From contig NZ_JAKILA010000003.1 in assembly GCF_023283885.1 (NCBI RefSeq), positions 62,001 through 126,000 on the forward strand: a DNA stretch of 64,000 nucleotides. Reading direction: 5' to 3'. This document shows positions 19,418 through 30,596 of this stretch, in pieces (the first letter of the stretch is position 1; every line of letters begins with the position of its first letter). The DNA comes from Shewanella basaltis (GTDB lineage Bacteria; Pseudomonadota; Gammaproteobacteria; Enterobacterales; Shewanellaceae). The notes beneath the pieces are model-generated. The model searched no databases. It was given only the letters and a program-made list of their open reading frames with translations, and was not told where the DNA came from. The translations under genes were made by a program, and so were the position numbers.

Positions 19418-19945
19418 TTAGTCTGCTAATTCTGCTAAACACATTTCTTCGTAAATTTGTTTAACCCAAGCGTCTACACGTTCTTCAGTTAACTCTGGTT
19501 GACGGTCTTCATCAATACCTAAACCGACAAAGTGTTTATCGCCTACCATACCTTTAGAAGCTTCAAAGTCGTAACCTTCTGTTGGCCAGTGACCGATAAT
19601 AATGCCACCACGTGCTTCTACAATGTCACGGACCATGCCCATAGCATCTAAAAAGTATTCTGCGTAGTCTTCTTGGTCGCCACAACCAAAGATAGCAACT
19701 AATTTATCCGTGAAATCAATTTGTTCTAGTTCTGGGAAAAAGTCATCCCAATCACATTGAGCTTCGCCGTAATACCAAGTAGGAATACCAAACATAAGCA
19801 AATCATATTCTGCGATTTGCTCTTTGGTGCTCTTTGCGATGTCTTTGACATCGACCATGCTTTTACCCAGTTTTTTCTGGATCATTTTGGCTACAGCTTC
19901 GGTGTTACCTGTGTCGCTACCGAAAAAAAGACCTACAGTTGCCAT
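19418..19945 (-). CDS. fldA: Flavodoxin
   Basis: Small FMN electron carrier, 175 residues, the long-chain type. The FMN-phosphate loop is FFGSDTGNTEAVAKMI at residues 7-22. The isoalloxazine-binding loops are IPTWYYGEAQCDWDDFFPEL near residue 55 and FGCGDQEDYAEYFLDA near 90. Acidic overall, as expected for docking to reductases. Start follows AAAGGATAGACA. Upstream lies ybfE, then a DUF2788-type gene and ybfF on the same strand, the ybfF-ybfE-fldA order known from E. coli with one extra gene. Confidence 0.94.
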   Translation of the reverse strand: MATVGLFFGSDTGNTEAVAKMIQKKLGKSMVDVKDIAKSTKEQIAEYDLLMFGIPTWYYGEAQCDWDDFFPELEQIDFTDKLVAIFGCGDQEDYAEYFLDAMGMVRDIVEARGGIIIGHWPTEGYDFEASKGMVGDKHFVGLGIDEDRQPELTEERVDAWVKQIYEEMCLAELAD

Positions 19946-19996
19946 TGTCTATCCTTTAAATATCTAGTTCGCGTTGTGCGATGTTCTAAAAACGTC

Positions 19997-20269
19997 TCAG
20001 TTGTCGAGTTGCTGTTGCAGAATAAATTCGATTAACTGGCTACGGCTGATGTTACTGTTCAAAGCTTGTTGGTTCAAGGCATCGTATAAATCTTGTGACA
20101 CTTTTAACTCTATTCGCTTTAAACCGTTAGCGCGATCACGCTGAATTTGGTTACGCTTATTGATCTTTAATTGCTGTTCCCGAGAAAGTGGGTTACTTCT
20201 CGGACGCCCGCGGCGTGTTTCTGTGGCAAAAAGGTCAATAGTCGTTCTATCTGTTGTTTCTTTTGCCAT
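19997..20269 (-). CDS. ybfE: YbfE-family (LexA-regulated, CopB-like) small DNA-binding protein
   Basis: A 90-residue basic protein. The N-terminus has TETRRGRPRSNPLSREQQL and the C-terminal half, RIELKVSQDLYDALNQQA then NISRSQLIEFILQQQL, looks like a ribbon-helix-helix fold. It matches YbfE, which in E. coli is under LexA control and lies between ybfF and fldA as here. I looked for a LexA box (CTGT-N8-ACAG) in front of this gene and of the upstream gene and did not see one, so SOS control is not supported here. Function is unknown. Gap to the upstream gene is 7 bases. Confidence 0.82.
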   Translation of the reverse strand: MAKETTDRTTIDLFATETRRGRPRSNPLSREQQLKINKRNQIQRDRANGLKRIELKVSQDLYDALNQQALNSNISRSQLIEFILQQQLDN

Positions 20270-20276
20270 TGTATTT

Positions 20277-20498
20277 TTAACCGATCCCAGAGCCTTCCCA
20301 GGTCATCTGTATAATCCCTTTTGCAATAAACCCGGCACAGCCGAGAAATAGCACTGCCCAAACAATATATCGACCAAATTTAGGCACGTTACCTTGTTTA
20401 AGCACATCATGAATAGCCATGCCGATAAAAAAGAATATCGCAGCAAAAAACAGGTTCAAACCTACTGCTTCAATTTGATCCATGTACTGATTTAACAT
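20277..20498 (-). CDS. DUF2788-type small membrane protein
   Basis: A 73-residue protein with two predicted membrane segments, GLNLFFAAIFFFIGMAIHDVL near residues 13-33 and YIVWAVLFLGCAGFIAKGII near residues 44-63. It resembles the DUF2788 family of small gammaproteobacterial membrane proteins; the family name is from memory and function is unknown. It lies 99 bases after ybfF and 7 bases before ybfE, on the same strand, so it is probably co-transcribed with ybfE. Confidence 0.7.
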   Translation of the reverse strand: MLNQYMDQIEAVGLNLFFAAIFFFIGMAIHDVLKQGNVPKFGRYIVWAVLFLGCAGFIAKGIIQMTWEGSGIG

Positions 20499-20597
20499 AC
20501 TTCTACCTTCGCGTTAGTCATGTCTGGCGAAAAGAGGGCGCGAATATATCACATCGTGCCAGAATTGGGTATGTGCAAAAAGGTAAATTATGAAAAT

Positions 20598-21371
20598 TTA
20601 CCCTTGGTTTTGTTCAATAAACTCAGCCACGATTCGGTTAAATATGTCGGGCTTTTGTGCATGCAGCCAATGTCCTGTGCCATTTATGGTTTTTGCGGTG
20701 ACACGCGGAAATTGACGCAGGATGTCATCGCGGTGTTCTGCAGTGACATAATTAGATTCGCCACCTCGAATAAACAGTGTTGGCTTGTCAAAATGGACGT
20801 CAGCACTGATGGGTAAATCCCAACCAATAATACGGTTGTAACAACGGATCAGACCATTCAGGTTCATTTTCCATTCAAAGCCAGTGTCGGTACGTTGCAG
20901 ATTTTTTAGTAAAAACTGCGCGGTACCTTCATCGATGCCACTGGTCAGTAAATGTTCCAATGCTGATTTACGGCTGGTGTTTTGGTCAAAGACTAAACTG
21001 GTGAGCCCGACAAATACCGTTTGGTGTCGTGGTTCGTAAGATACAGGGGCGATATCTGCCACAACTAAGCTTGTTACTCGAGAAGGATGTAATAACGCCA
21101 TCGCCATGGCGATTTTTCCGCCCATTGAGTGGCCAACAACATGTGCGCTGCTTAATTGCAATTGATCTAATAATTCAACCATTGCATTTGCTAATGATGG
21201 GTAATCCATCATGTCCCAATGTTCACTTAAGCCATGGTTTGGCACATCGACACGGATCACCTGATGGCGCTGTGCTAAGACGCTACCGAGGTTTTTTAAG
21301 TTATCAAGGTTGCCAAACAGCCCATGAATGAGCAGCACTGGTTTGCCTTGACCGTGAGAAACATAATGCAT
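20598..21371 (-). CDS. ybfF: Alpha/beta-hydrolase esterase, YbfF family
   Basis: A 257-residue alpha/beta hydrolase active on acyl esters such as acyl-CoA in its E. coli relative. Visible: oxyanion segment LLIHGLFGNLDNLKNLG near residue 15, nucleophile elbow VVGHSMGGKIAMAMA with Ser near residue 82, PTLFIRGGESNYV near 205 and the catalytic His in NGTGHWLHAQKP near 235. The usual acid lies between. Divergent from seqA; the order ybfF / seqA / pgm is that of E. coli. Confidence 0.9.
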   Translation of the reverse strand: MHYVSHGQGKPVLLIHGLFGNLDNLKNLGSVLAQRHQVIRVDVPNHGLSEHWDMMDYPSLANAMVELLDQLQLSSAHVVGHSMGGKIAMAMALLHPSRVTSLVVADIAPVSYEPRHQTVFVGLTSLVFDQNTSRKSALEHLLTSGIDEGTAQFLLKNLQRTDTGFEWKMNLNGLIRCYNRIIGWDLPISADVHFDKPTLFIRGGESNYVTAEHRDDILRQFPRVTAKTINGTGHWLHAQKPDIFNRIVAEFIEQNQG

Positions 21372-21574
21372 ATTGCGATAAACTCGTTACAACCATAATT
21401 CAATGGGCAGAATTTTGCGGTAATGGGATGTGCAAATCAAGTTTTGCTGCTTTTTGTGGTCAATATTGCTGTAAATTTACCCGCGACAGCATAAATTTTA
21501 GTGAATATGTGTCATTAAATGATTTTGCTACTTTATTAGTAGGTTAAGCTTGGCTTACACTGAAGCCATATTTT

Positions 21575-21604
21575 GATCGCTGCGGGTAATTTTGATCAGC
21601 GATC
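21575..21604. promoter_or_regulatory. GATC cluster in inverted repeat upstream of seqA
   Basis: GATC occurs at 21575, 21594 and 21601. GATCGCTG (21575-21582) and CAGCGATC (21597-21604) are perfect inverted arms. SeqA binds paired hemimethylated GATC sites, so this is a candidate autoregulatory site 63-92 bases before the seqA start. Confidence 0.5.
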
Positions 21605-21666
21605 GCATGTTTATCGTTAACGTTTGTAGACGCTAAACCTAAGTGAGAAGAATAAGGATGACTCTG

Positions 21667-22302
21667 ATGAAATACATTGAAATTGATGAAGAACTTTATC
21701 GCTATATTGCCAGTAAAACAGAACGTATCGGCGAGAGCGCTTCAGATATTTTACGTCGATTATTACATTTATCAGTAGAAACCGTTGTTGTTGATTTACC
21801 AGAGGCATTTAGTGAGCCAAGCTTAGAAACCGAGTCTGTTGCAGTAAGCGAGCCTGAATTACAACGTAGTCAACTGTTTAGTCAGGCTAAGGCGGCAGTT
21901 GAAAAAGTGGTCGCTGCACAAGCGCAAACGCATGTCGACACTGATGCAGGTAAACTATCATCAGCCCTTGAGTTTAGTACCATTGTCAATCAACATTTAT
22001 TGGCCCAGCAAAAAGGCGCGGTAGGGCGTTTTATGTATTTGCTGGCTAATTTACAAGCTATTGCGGGTCATGAATTCAATAAAGTACTTGATATTCAAGG
22101 TAAAGGACGTTTGTATTTTGCCCGCTCTAAGCAAGAACTTTTAGCCTCTAGCCAATCATCTAATCCTAAAGAAATTGCAACCAGTGGCTACTGGGTAACC
22201 ACCAATAACAATACCGCTAAAAAGCAAACCATTTTAACCGAGGTATTGGAGCATTTAGGATGTGATAGCGAGCAAGCTCGCTCTATTGCGGAATATATTT
22301 AA
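21667..22302 (+). CDS. seqA: Negative regulator of replication initiation SeqA
   Basis: Binds hemimethylated GATC sequences, sequesters oriC and organises new DNA. The N-terminal multimerisation domain is MKYIEIDEELYRYIASKTER with GESASDILRRLL. A linker of about 75 residues follows, longer than in E. coli. The C-terminal DNA-binding domain runs from SSALEFSTIVNQHLLAQQKG through FMYLLANLQ and YFARSKQELL to the end. Length 211 against 181 in E. coli, mostly from the linker. Upstream GTG (21643) and ATG (21658) codons are in frame, but AAGGA at 21653-21657 has 9-base spacing to the ATG at 21667, which also matches the family N-terminus. pgm follows 34 bases later. Confidence 0.93.
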   Translation: MKYIEIDEELYRYIASKTERIGESASDILRRLLHLSVETVVVDLPEAFSEPSLETESVAVSEPELQRSQLFSQAKAAVEKVVAAQAQTHVDTDAGKLSSALEFSTIVNQHLLAQQKGAVGRFMYLLANLQAIAGHEFNKVLDIQGKGRLYFARSKQELLASSQSSNPKEIATSGYWVTTNNNTAKKQTILTEVLEHLGCDSEQARSIAEYI

Positions 22303-22336
22303 TTTTACAATATCATTTACTCATAGGAGACCACTT

Positions 22337-23980
22337 GTGGCTATTCATCAACGCGCAGGACAGCAAGCTTTACAAACGGATTTAGTGAATATTCCTAAAT
22401 TGATGAGTCATTACTATCGTATTATTCCTAATGTGGAAGACGTACAGCAAAAAGTGACATTTGGTACTTCTGGTCATCGTGGTAGTGCTTTTAATGCAAG
22501 CTTTAATCAAAACCATATTTGGGCCATTGCTCAAGCCGTGGTGGATTATCGTCAAGGTGCGGGGATAACTGGGCCTATGATTGTGGGTTTTGACACTCAT
22601 GCCTTGTCTTATGCAGCATTTATGTCTGTGGTTGAAGTATTGACCGCTAACCAGGTAAAAGTCCTTATCCAAAAAGAGGATGGGTTTACGCCAACGCCTG
22701 TGGTGTCGCAAGCCATTGTCCGTGCTAATGCGGCTAAGCCATCGGGTTTAGTCGATGGATTGATCATTACTCCCTCTCACAACCCTCCGCAAGATGGCGG
22801 CATTAAGTATAATCCTCCCCATGGTGGCCCAGCAGAAGGTGACATAACAAAAGTCATCGAGGCTAAAGCAAATCAATATCTTGCTGAGCAATTATCTGGC
22901 GTTAAAAAGATCAATTATGGCGTGGCGGTAAAGTCTGGTTGGATTGATGAGGTTGATTTTATTGCGCCTTACGTTGAGTCACTTGCCCAAGTGATTGACA
23001 TGGAAGCCATTAGTAAAGCCAATATTCGTTTAGGTGTTGACCCTTTAGGCGGCTCAGGTATTTATTACTGGGCGCACATTGCCGCACAATATGGTCTTGA
23101 TATTACCTTGGTAAATGACAAGGTTGACCCAACCTTTGGTTTTATGCCGCTGGATAAAGATGGAAAAATCCGTATGGATTGCTCTTCGCCTTATGCTATG
23201 GCTGGTTTGCTGGCACATAGCGAAAGTTACGATCTTTGCGTCGGTAACGACCCTGATTATGACCGTCATGGTATTGTGTGCCCAGGCTTTGGGTTAATGA
23301 ACCCTAACCATTATTTAGCCGTGGCCATTGATTATTTAATGACACATCGCCCACAGTGGAGTGAGTCGTTAGCCGTGGGTAAAACTTTAGTGTCTAGTGC
23401 GATGATTGACCGCGTGTGTCATGCGCTAGGTCGCCAGTGCTTAGAAGTACCAGTGGGCTTTAAATGGTTTGTTGATGGTTTAGCCCAAAGCACGATTGCT
23501 TTTGGCGGCGAAGAAAGTGCAGGGGCGGCGTTTTTAAAGCGTGATGGCACTACCTGGTGTACTGACAAAGATGGCTTTATTTTGGCGTTACTGGCAGCTG
23601 AGATTTTAGCAGTGACCGGAAAAACACCTGCACAAAGGTACAAAGAGTTAACCGATAAGTTTGGTGAGAGTTTTTATACCCGTATCGACAGCCCAATTAG
23701 CCTGAAGAAAAAAGCTAAGTTTGAATCGCTCAATGCCGACAGTTTTACAGAAACAGAGCTTGCTGGAGAAACCATTACGGCGATTTTAAGCCATGCTCCG
23801 GGTAACAATGCCGCTATTGGTGGGATTAAAGTCACCACCGAAAACGGTTGGTTTGCGGCGCGCCCATCTGGCACTGAAGCGTTATTTAAAATTTATGCAG
23901 AAAGTTTTATCAGTGAGCAGCACCTTGACCAGATTATTGCTCAAGCGCAAACCATGATTGATTCGGCATTAAAAGGTTAG
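22337..23980 (+). CDS. pgm: Phosphoglucomutase (alpha-D-glucose phosphate-specific)
   Basis: Interconverts glucose-1-phosphate and glucose-6-phosphate. The 547-residue length equals the E. coli enzyme (546). The phosphoserine loop is ITPSHNPPQDGGIKYNPPHG near residue 145, the metal-binding loop is GNDPDYDRHGIVCPG near 305, the sugar-binding loop is FGGEESAGAAFLKRDG near 400, and the phosphate-binding loop is RPSGTEALFKIYAES near 515. The frame is open 25 codons upstream, inside seqA, but the GTG at 22337 is preceded by AGGAGA and starts the conserved MAIHQRAGQ. Co-transcribed with seqA; closes with a bidirectional terminator. Confidence 0.96.
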   Translation: MAIHQRAGQQALQTDLVNIPKLMSHYYRIIPNVEDVQQKVTFGTSGHRGSAFNASFNQNHIWAIAQAVVDYRQGAGITGPMIVGFDTHALSYAAFMSVVEVLTANQVKVLIQKEDGFTPTPVVSQAIVRANAAKPSGLVDGLIITPSHNPPQDGGIKYNPPHGGPAEGDITKVIEAKANQYLAEQLSGVKKINYGVAVKSGWIDEVDFIAPYVESLAQVIDMEAISKANIRLGVDPLGGSGIYYWAHIAAQYGLDITLVNDKVDPTFGFMPLDKDGKIRMDCSSPYAMAGLLAHSESYDLCVGNDPDYDRHGIVCPGFGLMNPNHYLAVAIDYLMTHRPQWSESLAVGKTLVSSAMIDRVCHALGRQCLEVPVGFKWFVDGLAQSTIAFGGEESAGAAFLKRDGTTWCTDKDGFILALLAAEILAVTGKTPAQRYKELTDKFGESFYTRIDSPISLKKKAKFESLNADSFTETELAGETITAILSHAPGNNAAIGGIKVTTENGWFAARPSGTEALFKIYAESFISEQHLDQIIAQAQTMIDSALKG

Positions 23981-24023
23981 GCTTTATTGGGTTGTGACTC
24001 TCAGTAATGTTTAAAGCGAAAAT

Positions 24024-24053
24024 AAAAAAGCACTGAATAATCAGTGCTTTTTT
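24024..24053. terminator. Bidirectional terminator between pgm and katG
   Basis: GCACTGA and TCAGTGC pair around ATAA, with A6 before and T6 after, so it can end both convergent transcripts. Confidence 0.88.
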
Positions 24054-24070
24054 GTGTCTAACAAATAAGT

Positions 24071-26824
<2,754 letters not shown>

Positions 26825-28237
26825 TTAACCCCTGTAACCAAACAATTTTAATTCCATGATGGTGTTCGCCACGGCTTCTGGTACCACCGCTTTCCATTCA
26901 TCTTGCCCTCGGCATATTTGTTGTAATATCTCTCGAGAATAAATGGTAAACAATTCTGGGTTGCTGGCTTCGATACTAGTAATAAAACCATTATCAAGCA
27001 GGTGACGATAAAGGTAGCGTAAATTATTGGGAACACTGACCGTGGTTAAATCGTTAACTTCACCTTTTTCGTTCATTTCTGGGTATACAAATAAGCGAGT
27101 ATTGTCTGGGAATAATTTACCAAATGCTTCTAAAATACCGCCTTCCATTCCTCGATAATATTCTTCATCAAAGATTTGCTTAATATTTACCATACCCACG
27201 ACGATCCCAATTTGTAATTGAGTGTACTGGCGGAAATAGGCCCTGAGAGAAAAATAGCGGGTATAGTCAGATATCATGACATTATACCCAAGGGTATTGA
27301 GTAGTTTGACGCGTTCCATGATGTCTTTTTCAGACATATTGGCGTCTTTACCATGTAAGTCGTTTAACGAAATTTCGGCAATCAAAACGGTATTTTTATT
27401 GGTTACGCCATCAAGAAGCGTAAAGGCTTTGTAGCCTTGTTCAATCATATCGACATTGAGTTTAGTGACCGGTTTAAAGGATCCACGTATGGTCAGGACA
27501 TTTTTTTTGTAAAGCATGTCGGCAGGCACTGCAACACTGCCATCTGCTTTAAACATGATCGCACGTGTTTTCCAGCTGCGGATCAAATGAATATTTTTGG
27601 CTTGGTTATCAACATCTTCAAAATAAGGGCCTTGAAAATCGATACAGTCGATTTCAATTCGATTGGCTTTCATGTTATCGGTTAGCGAATCGATAAGCAT
27701 TTTAGGATCTTCAAAATAATAGTAACTGGCGTATATCAGGTTTACCCCTAAAATGCCTAGGGCTTGTTGTTGCGCCTCTGCTGTGTCGTCAAACATCCGC
27801 ACGTGGACGATAATATTTGATGGCTCTGCACCAGGGTACATTTGAATTCGTACACCACACCATGCGTGACATTCATTTTTACGATTAAAACTTTTGGCCG
27901 CTACCGTTGCAGCATAACTAAAATAACGAGAAGATTTTGAACGTACAGCAGCGACCCGGTCTACTACGAGGTCGAATTCCTGCTCCATCATAGCTAGCAC
28001 ACGCGCTTTACTCACATAGCGGCCGTCTTCTTGCACACCATAAATCGCGTCAGAAAACTTCATATCGTAGGCAGACATGGTTTTAGCAATGGTACCTGCT
28101 GCTGCACCCGCAACAAAAAAATTACGTGCAACTTCCTGGCCTGCACCAATTTCCACAATAGTACCGTATTTTTTTTCATCTAAATTGAGGCGTAGGGCTT
28201 TTTCTTTGGTACCACGTGAGCTGACTTGCTTGTCCAT
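26825..28237 (-). CDS. Conserved protein of unknown function, 470 residues
   Basis: I do not recognise a defined function. The protein has no signal peptide or membrane segment, so it is probably cytosolic. Near the N-terminus it carries RLNLDEKKYGTIVEIGAGQE followed by VARNFFVAGAAAGTIAKTMSAYD, a glycine-rich stretch conserved in homologues I recall from Bacteroidetes and other Proteobacteria. Those are often given unreliable names such as TonB receptor or nucleotide adenylyltransferase; nothing here supports either. The middle has several acidic and aromatic patches (ASYYYFEDPKMLIDSL, FQGPYFEDVDNQ). Cys residues sit in ECHAWCGVRIQ near residue 125. GGAG lies before the start. Transcribed alone between katG and dacB. 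Confidence 0.75.
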   Translation of the reverse strand: MDKQVSSRGTKEKALRLNLDEKKYGTIVEIGAGQEVARNFFVAGAAAGTIAKTMSAYDMKFSDAIYGVQEDGRYVSKARVLAMMEQEFDLVVDRVAAVRSKSSRYFSYAATVAAKSFNRKNECHAWCGVRIQMYPGAEPSNIIVHVRMFDDTAEAQQQALGILGVNLIYASYYYFEDPKMLIDSLTDNMKANRIEIDCIDFQGPYFEDVDNQAKNIHLIRSWKTRAIMFKADGSVAVPADMLYKKNVLTIRGSFKPVTKLNVDMIEQGYKAFTLLDGVTNKNTVLIAEISLNDLHGKDANMSEKDIMERVKLLNTLGYNVMISDYTRYFSLRAYFRQYTQLQIGIVVGMVNIKQIFDEEYYRGMEGGILEAFGKLFPDNTRLFVYPEMNEKGEVNDLTTVSVPNNLRYLYRHLLDNGFITSIEASNPELFTIYSREILQQICRGQDEWKAVVPEAVANTIMELKLFGYRG

Positions 28238-28350
28238 ATTATCTCCACACTAGTTACAACTGACGTTTCATTTCTGCTTACAATGGTATCGTAACAGCGG
28301 ATTTCTGTCAGTGTTAGATTGAATTTATTCAGGTTTTAATAAATCTATAT

Positions 28351-30003
28351 TTACTGTTTTTGGCTGTTGTTTAGCGGCACATCCATCATTGTTTGTAAAA
28401 AAACCGCAGAAAAAGGGGCTTTTTGCTGTTTTTTAATTTGTGGGCTTATGCCATTTTCAATCAATACAAATAAATACTCATGACCGTTACTGGCTTTGAC
28501 TTTACCTGCTAAATTGGCAACACCAAGCATGCTGCCTGTTTTGGCAAATACATGATGTTTTAAAGGTGATTTATTGAAATAGCGTTTATACCGTAATGTG
28601 CCACTGACGCCAGATTCAGGCAGACTATCAAGTAGAAAGTGATATTCAGGCATTTGGTAAACGGTGGTGAGTACACTTAAGACCTGTTCTGCACTGAGTA
28701 AGTTATAGCGCGATAGCCCAGAACCATCAGCAAGATTCGCGTCTGCTAAGTCAATGCCAAGAGAATACAAAATGGCCTTCATCGCCTGACTACTGCGAGC
28801 AAAGTCGCTTGCTGATTGATAATAGCTTTCACCTACTTTTTTCAATAAGCTGTCGGCGATTAAATTGTCAGATTTTAGCAACATAGTCGATAATAACGCC
28901 GTTAATGAGGCGGAGTGATGGCTTGCAATAACTTGCCTTGGATTTGCGTTAGAGGTGATTTGCTGATGCGATAACACCATTGGCGCCTTGTGTTGAATGC
29001 CCAGTGCGGTTAATTGTTTGCTAATAATGCGCGTCGCGTAGAGCTCAGGATCGGTAATGGCTATCGCTAAAGGGATGGATTTTGCGCCAATATGACATCC
29101 CGTTAAGTGGTAGCGATTATTATCGAATCGAGCCAATGTGAGCTTGCAATCTGGCTGGCTGTTGGCTTGCGTATGCACAGTTCCCGCTGGCACGGCTTTA
29201 TATTGCGACTGTGCCATCACAGGGTTAACAAAATAGGCGTCGTTGGTTATCTCAATAGGACGCTTGCCCATCATGGTGATGTTTGCCGTTTTGTCATAGC
29301 CTTTGGTTGATAAACGTCCATAGACACAATTTTTGTCGATGATAAAGGGCGATATTGGGGCTGCGTAACAAATGCCTAGGTCATCCCATACCCAGCCAGG
29401 GGCTTGTAATTGGCTGTCTTGTTCACTGAGTAACACCACTTGTCCGTCTATTTTATGAATGCCTAATTGTTTAAGCGATGTGAGCAGTTGCTGAAGATCT
29501 TGGTAGGTTAACGTAGGGTCGCCACTAAATTCGATATAAATATCACCATGATAAACCCCATTGATAACCTGTTGTTTGGTCAAAGGTGCATTGGCGAACG
29601 TGCTAAGGTGAGTTTGGTAAGTAAACCCTCGACCAAGCTGTTTGGTGGCCGCCAACGCGGTGAGCAGCTTTTGAATGCTGGCAGGTTGCATTAACGATTG
29701 ATTGTTATATGTAAATACCGTTTGCTGTGTGGTCATATCCCAGACACTAATGCCTAATTGTGAATAGGCTGGTTTGAGTAATTGCAGCATGCCATCAAGG
29801 TATTGAGTTACAGGTTCTGTTGATGATGCTTTTTCAACTGAGGGTGTGATTAAACTGGGCGGCAGAGTAATTTCTGCACTTGCCGTAAACGAAAATACAC
29901 TTGTCATTACGGATAAACTGGTGAGCAATGGCCATAAATATTTGGGTTTAAATTGAAGATAAAGCTGTTTTAAAGGTGAAGCAGCTAAAATGGGTAAATA
30001 CAT
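28351..30003 (-). CDS. dacB: D-alanyl-D-alanine carboxypeptidase/endopeptidase (PBP4)
   Basis: Periplasmic penicillin-binding protein of peptidase family S13 that trims or opens peptidoglycan cross-links. The active-site motifs are SIQK at residues 109-112 (with PAS before it), SDN in LLKSDNLIADSLL near 375, and KTG in VFAKTGSMLG near 488. The N-terminus has a hydrophobic segment (YLWPLLTSLSVMTSVFSFT) ending at ASA, an export signal with a rather long n-region. The 550-residue length includes the insert domain typical of PBP4. Start preceded by GAAGG. Confidence 0.92.
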   Translation of the reverse strand: MYLPILAASPLKQLYLQFKPKYLWPLLTSLSVMTSVFSFTASAEITLPPSLITPSVEKASSTEPVTQYLDGMLQLLKPAYSQLGISVWDMTTQQTVFTYNNQSLMQPASIQKLLTALAATKQLGRGFTYQTHLSTFANAPLTKQQVINGVYHGDIYIEFSGDPTLTYQDLQQLLTSLKQLGIHKIDGQVVLLSEQDSQLQAPGWVWDDLGICYAAPISPFIIDKNCVYGRLSTKGYDKTANITMMGKRPIEITNDAYFVNPVMAQSQYKAVPAGTVHTQANSQPDCKLTLARFDNNRYHLTGCHIGAKSIPLAIAITDPELYATRIISKQLTALGIQHKAPMVLSHQQITSNANPRQVIASHHSASLTALLSTMLLKSDNLIADSLLKKVGESYYQSASDFARSSQAMKAILYSLGIDLADANLADGSGLSRYNLLSAEQVLSVLTTVYQMPEYHFLLDSLPESGVSGTLRYKRYFNKSPLKHHVFAKTGSMLGVANLAGKVKASNGHEYLFVLIENGISPQIKKQQKAPFSAVFLQTMMDVPLNNSQKQ

Positions 30004-30596
30004 ATTGGCCTTCGGTTTAGTGTAAGATTAATCATCTTTTACAGTGTAAATCTATTTTAGCTCAACTCATTATTCACTGATACGCTGCGCAATAAATTAA
30101 TCACAGCTTGATTGTATTGGTGTAAAAAATGAAATGACTTGCAGCATAAACTTGAGGCTAGGAGAGGAGTTGATTTTCACTTAACTTGAGTTTATCACCT
30201 AAACACAAGCTGTATAGTTCGTCAGCAAGTGACTCATTATTCAGCAGCGCTGTGTTTTTTTTGCCCAAAGAAAGCCATTAAAATCGTCCCAAAGTAAGAA
30301 ACATCTTGCTCATCACCTTGTTAGTCGGTAATTTCTATCGCTAAATTACGCGTTAAAACATGATTGAGTCATTTTTTGATGTATAAAGTCGGCTGATGTT
30401 GATGATTGATTGGCTTCAGTCAATGACACTGGCAGTTTACTAATAGGCTAGCAATAGGCAGTTTACGGTGCAGTAACGATCGTCACTCCAGTTGCTTGGC
30501 CTGTTTAATTTTACAGCTCACATAATCATAACGATAGGCTGTAAAGTTGGTTATTTTGCTCAAAGCATTGTGAGCACCTATTTTAAGGAGGATGCC
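30004..30596. other. Intergenic region between divergent dacB and pssA
   Basis: A 593-base stretch with no supported gene. A frame in phase with pssA is open from 30492 but has no ribosome site or conserved sequence before 30597. The only repeat I noted is GGCAGTTTAC twice, at 30431-30440 and 30457-30466. I see no strong promoter or operator. Confidence 0.5.

Noticed and set aside
20270..20580. LexA box expected before ybfE
   Set aside because: I looked for CTGT-N8-ACAG in front of ybfE and the gene upstream and found none.
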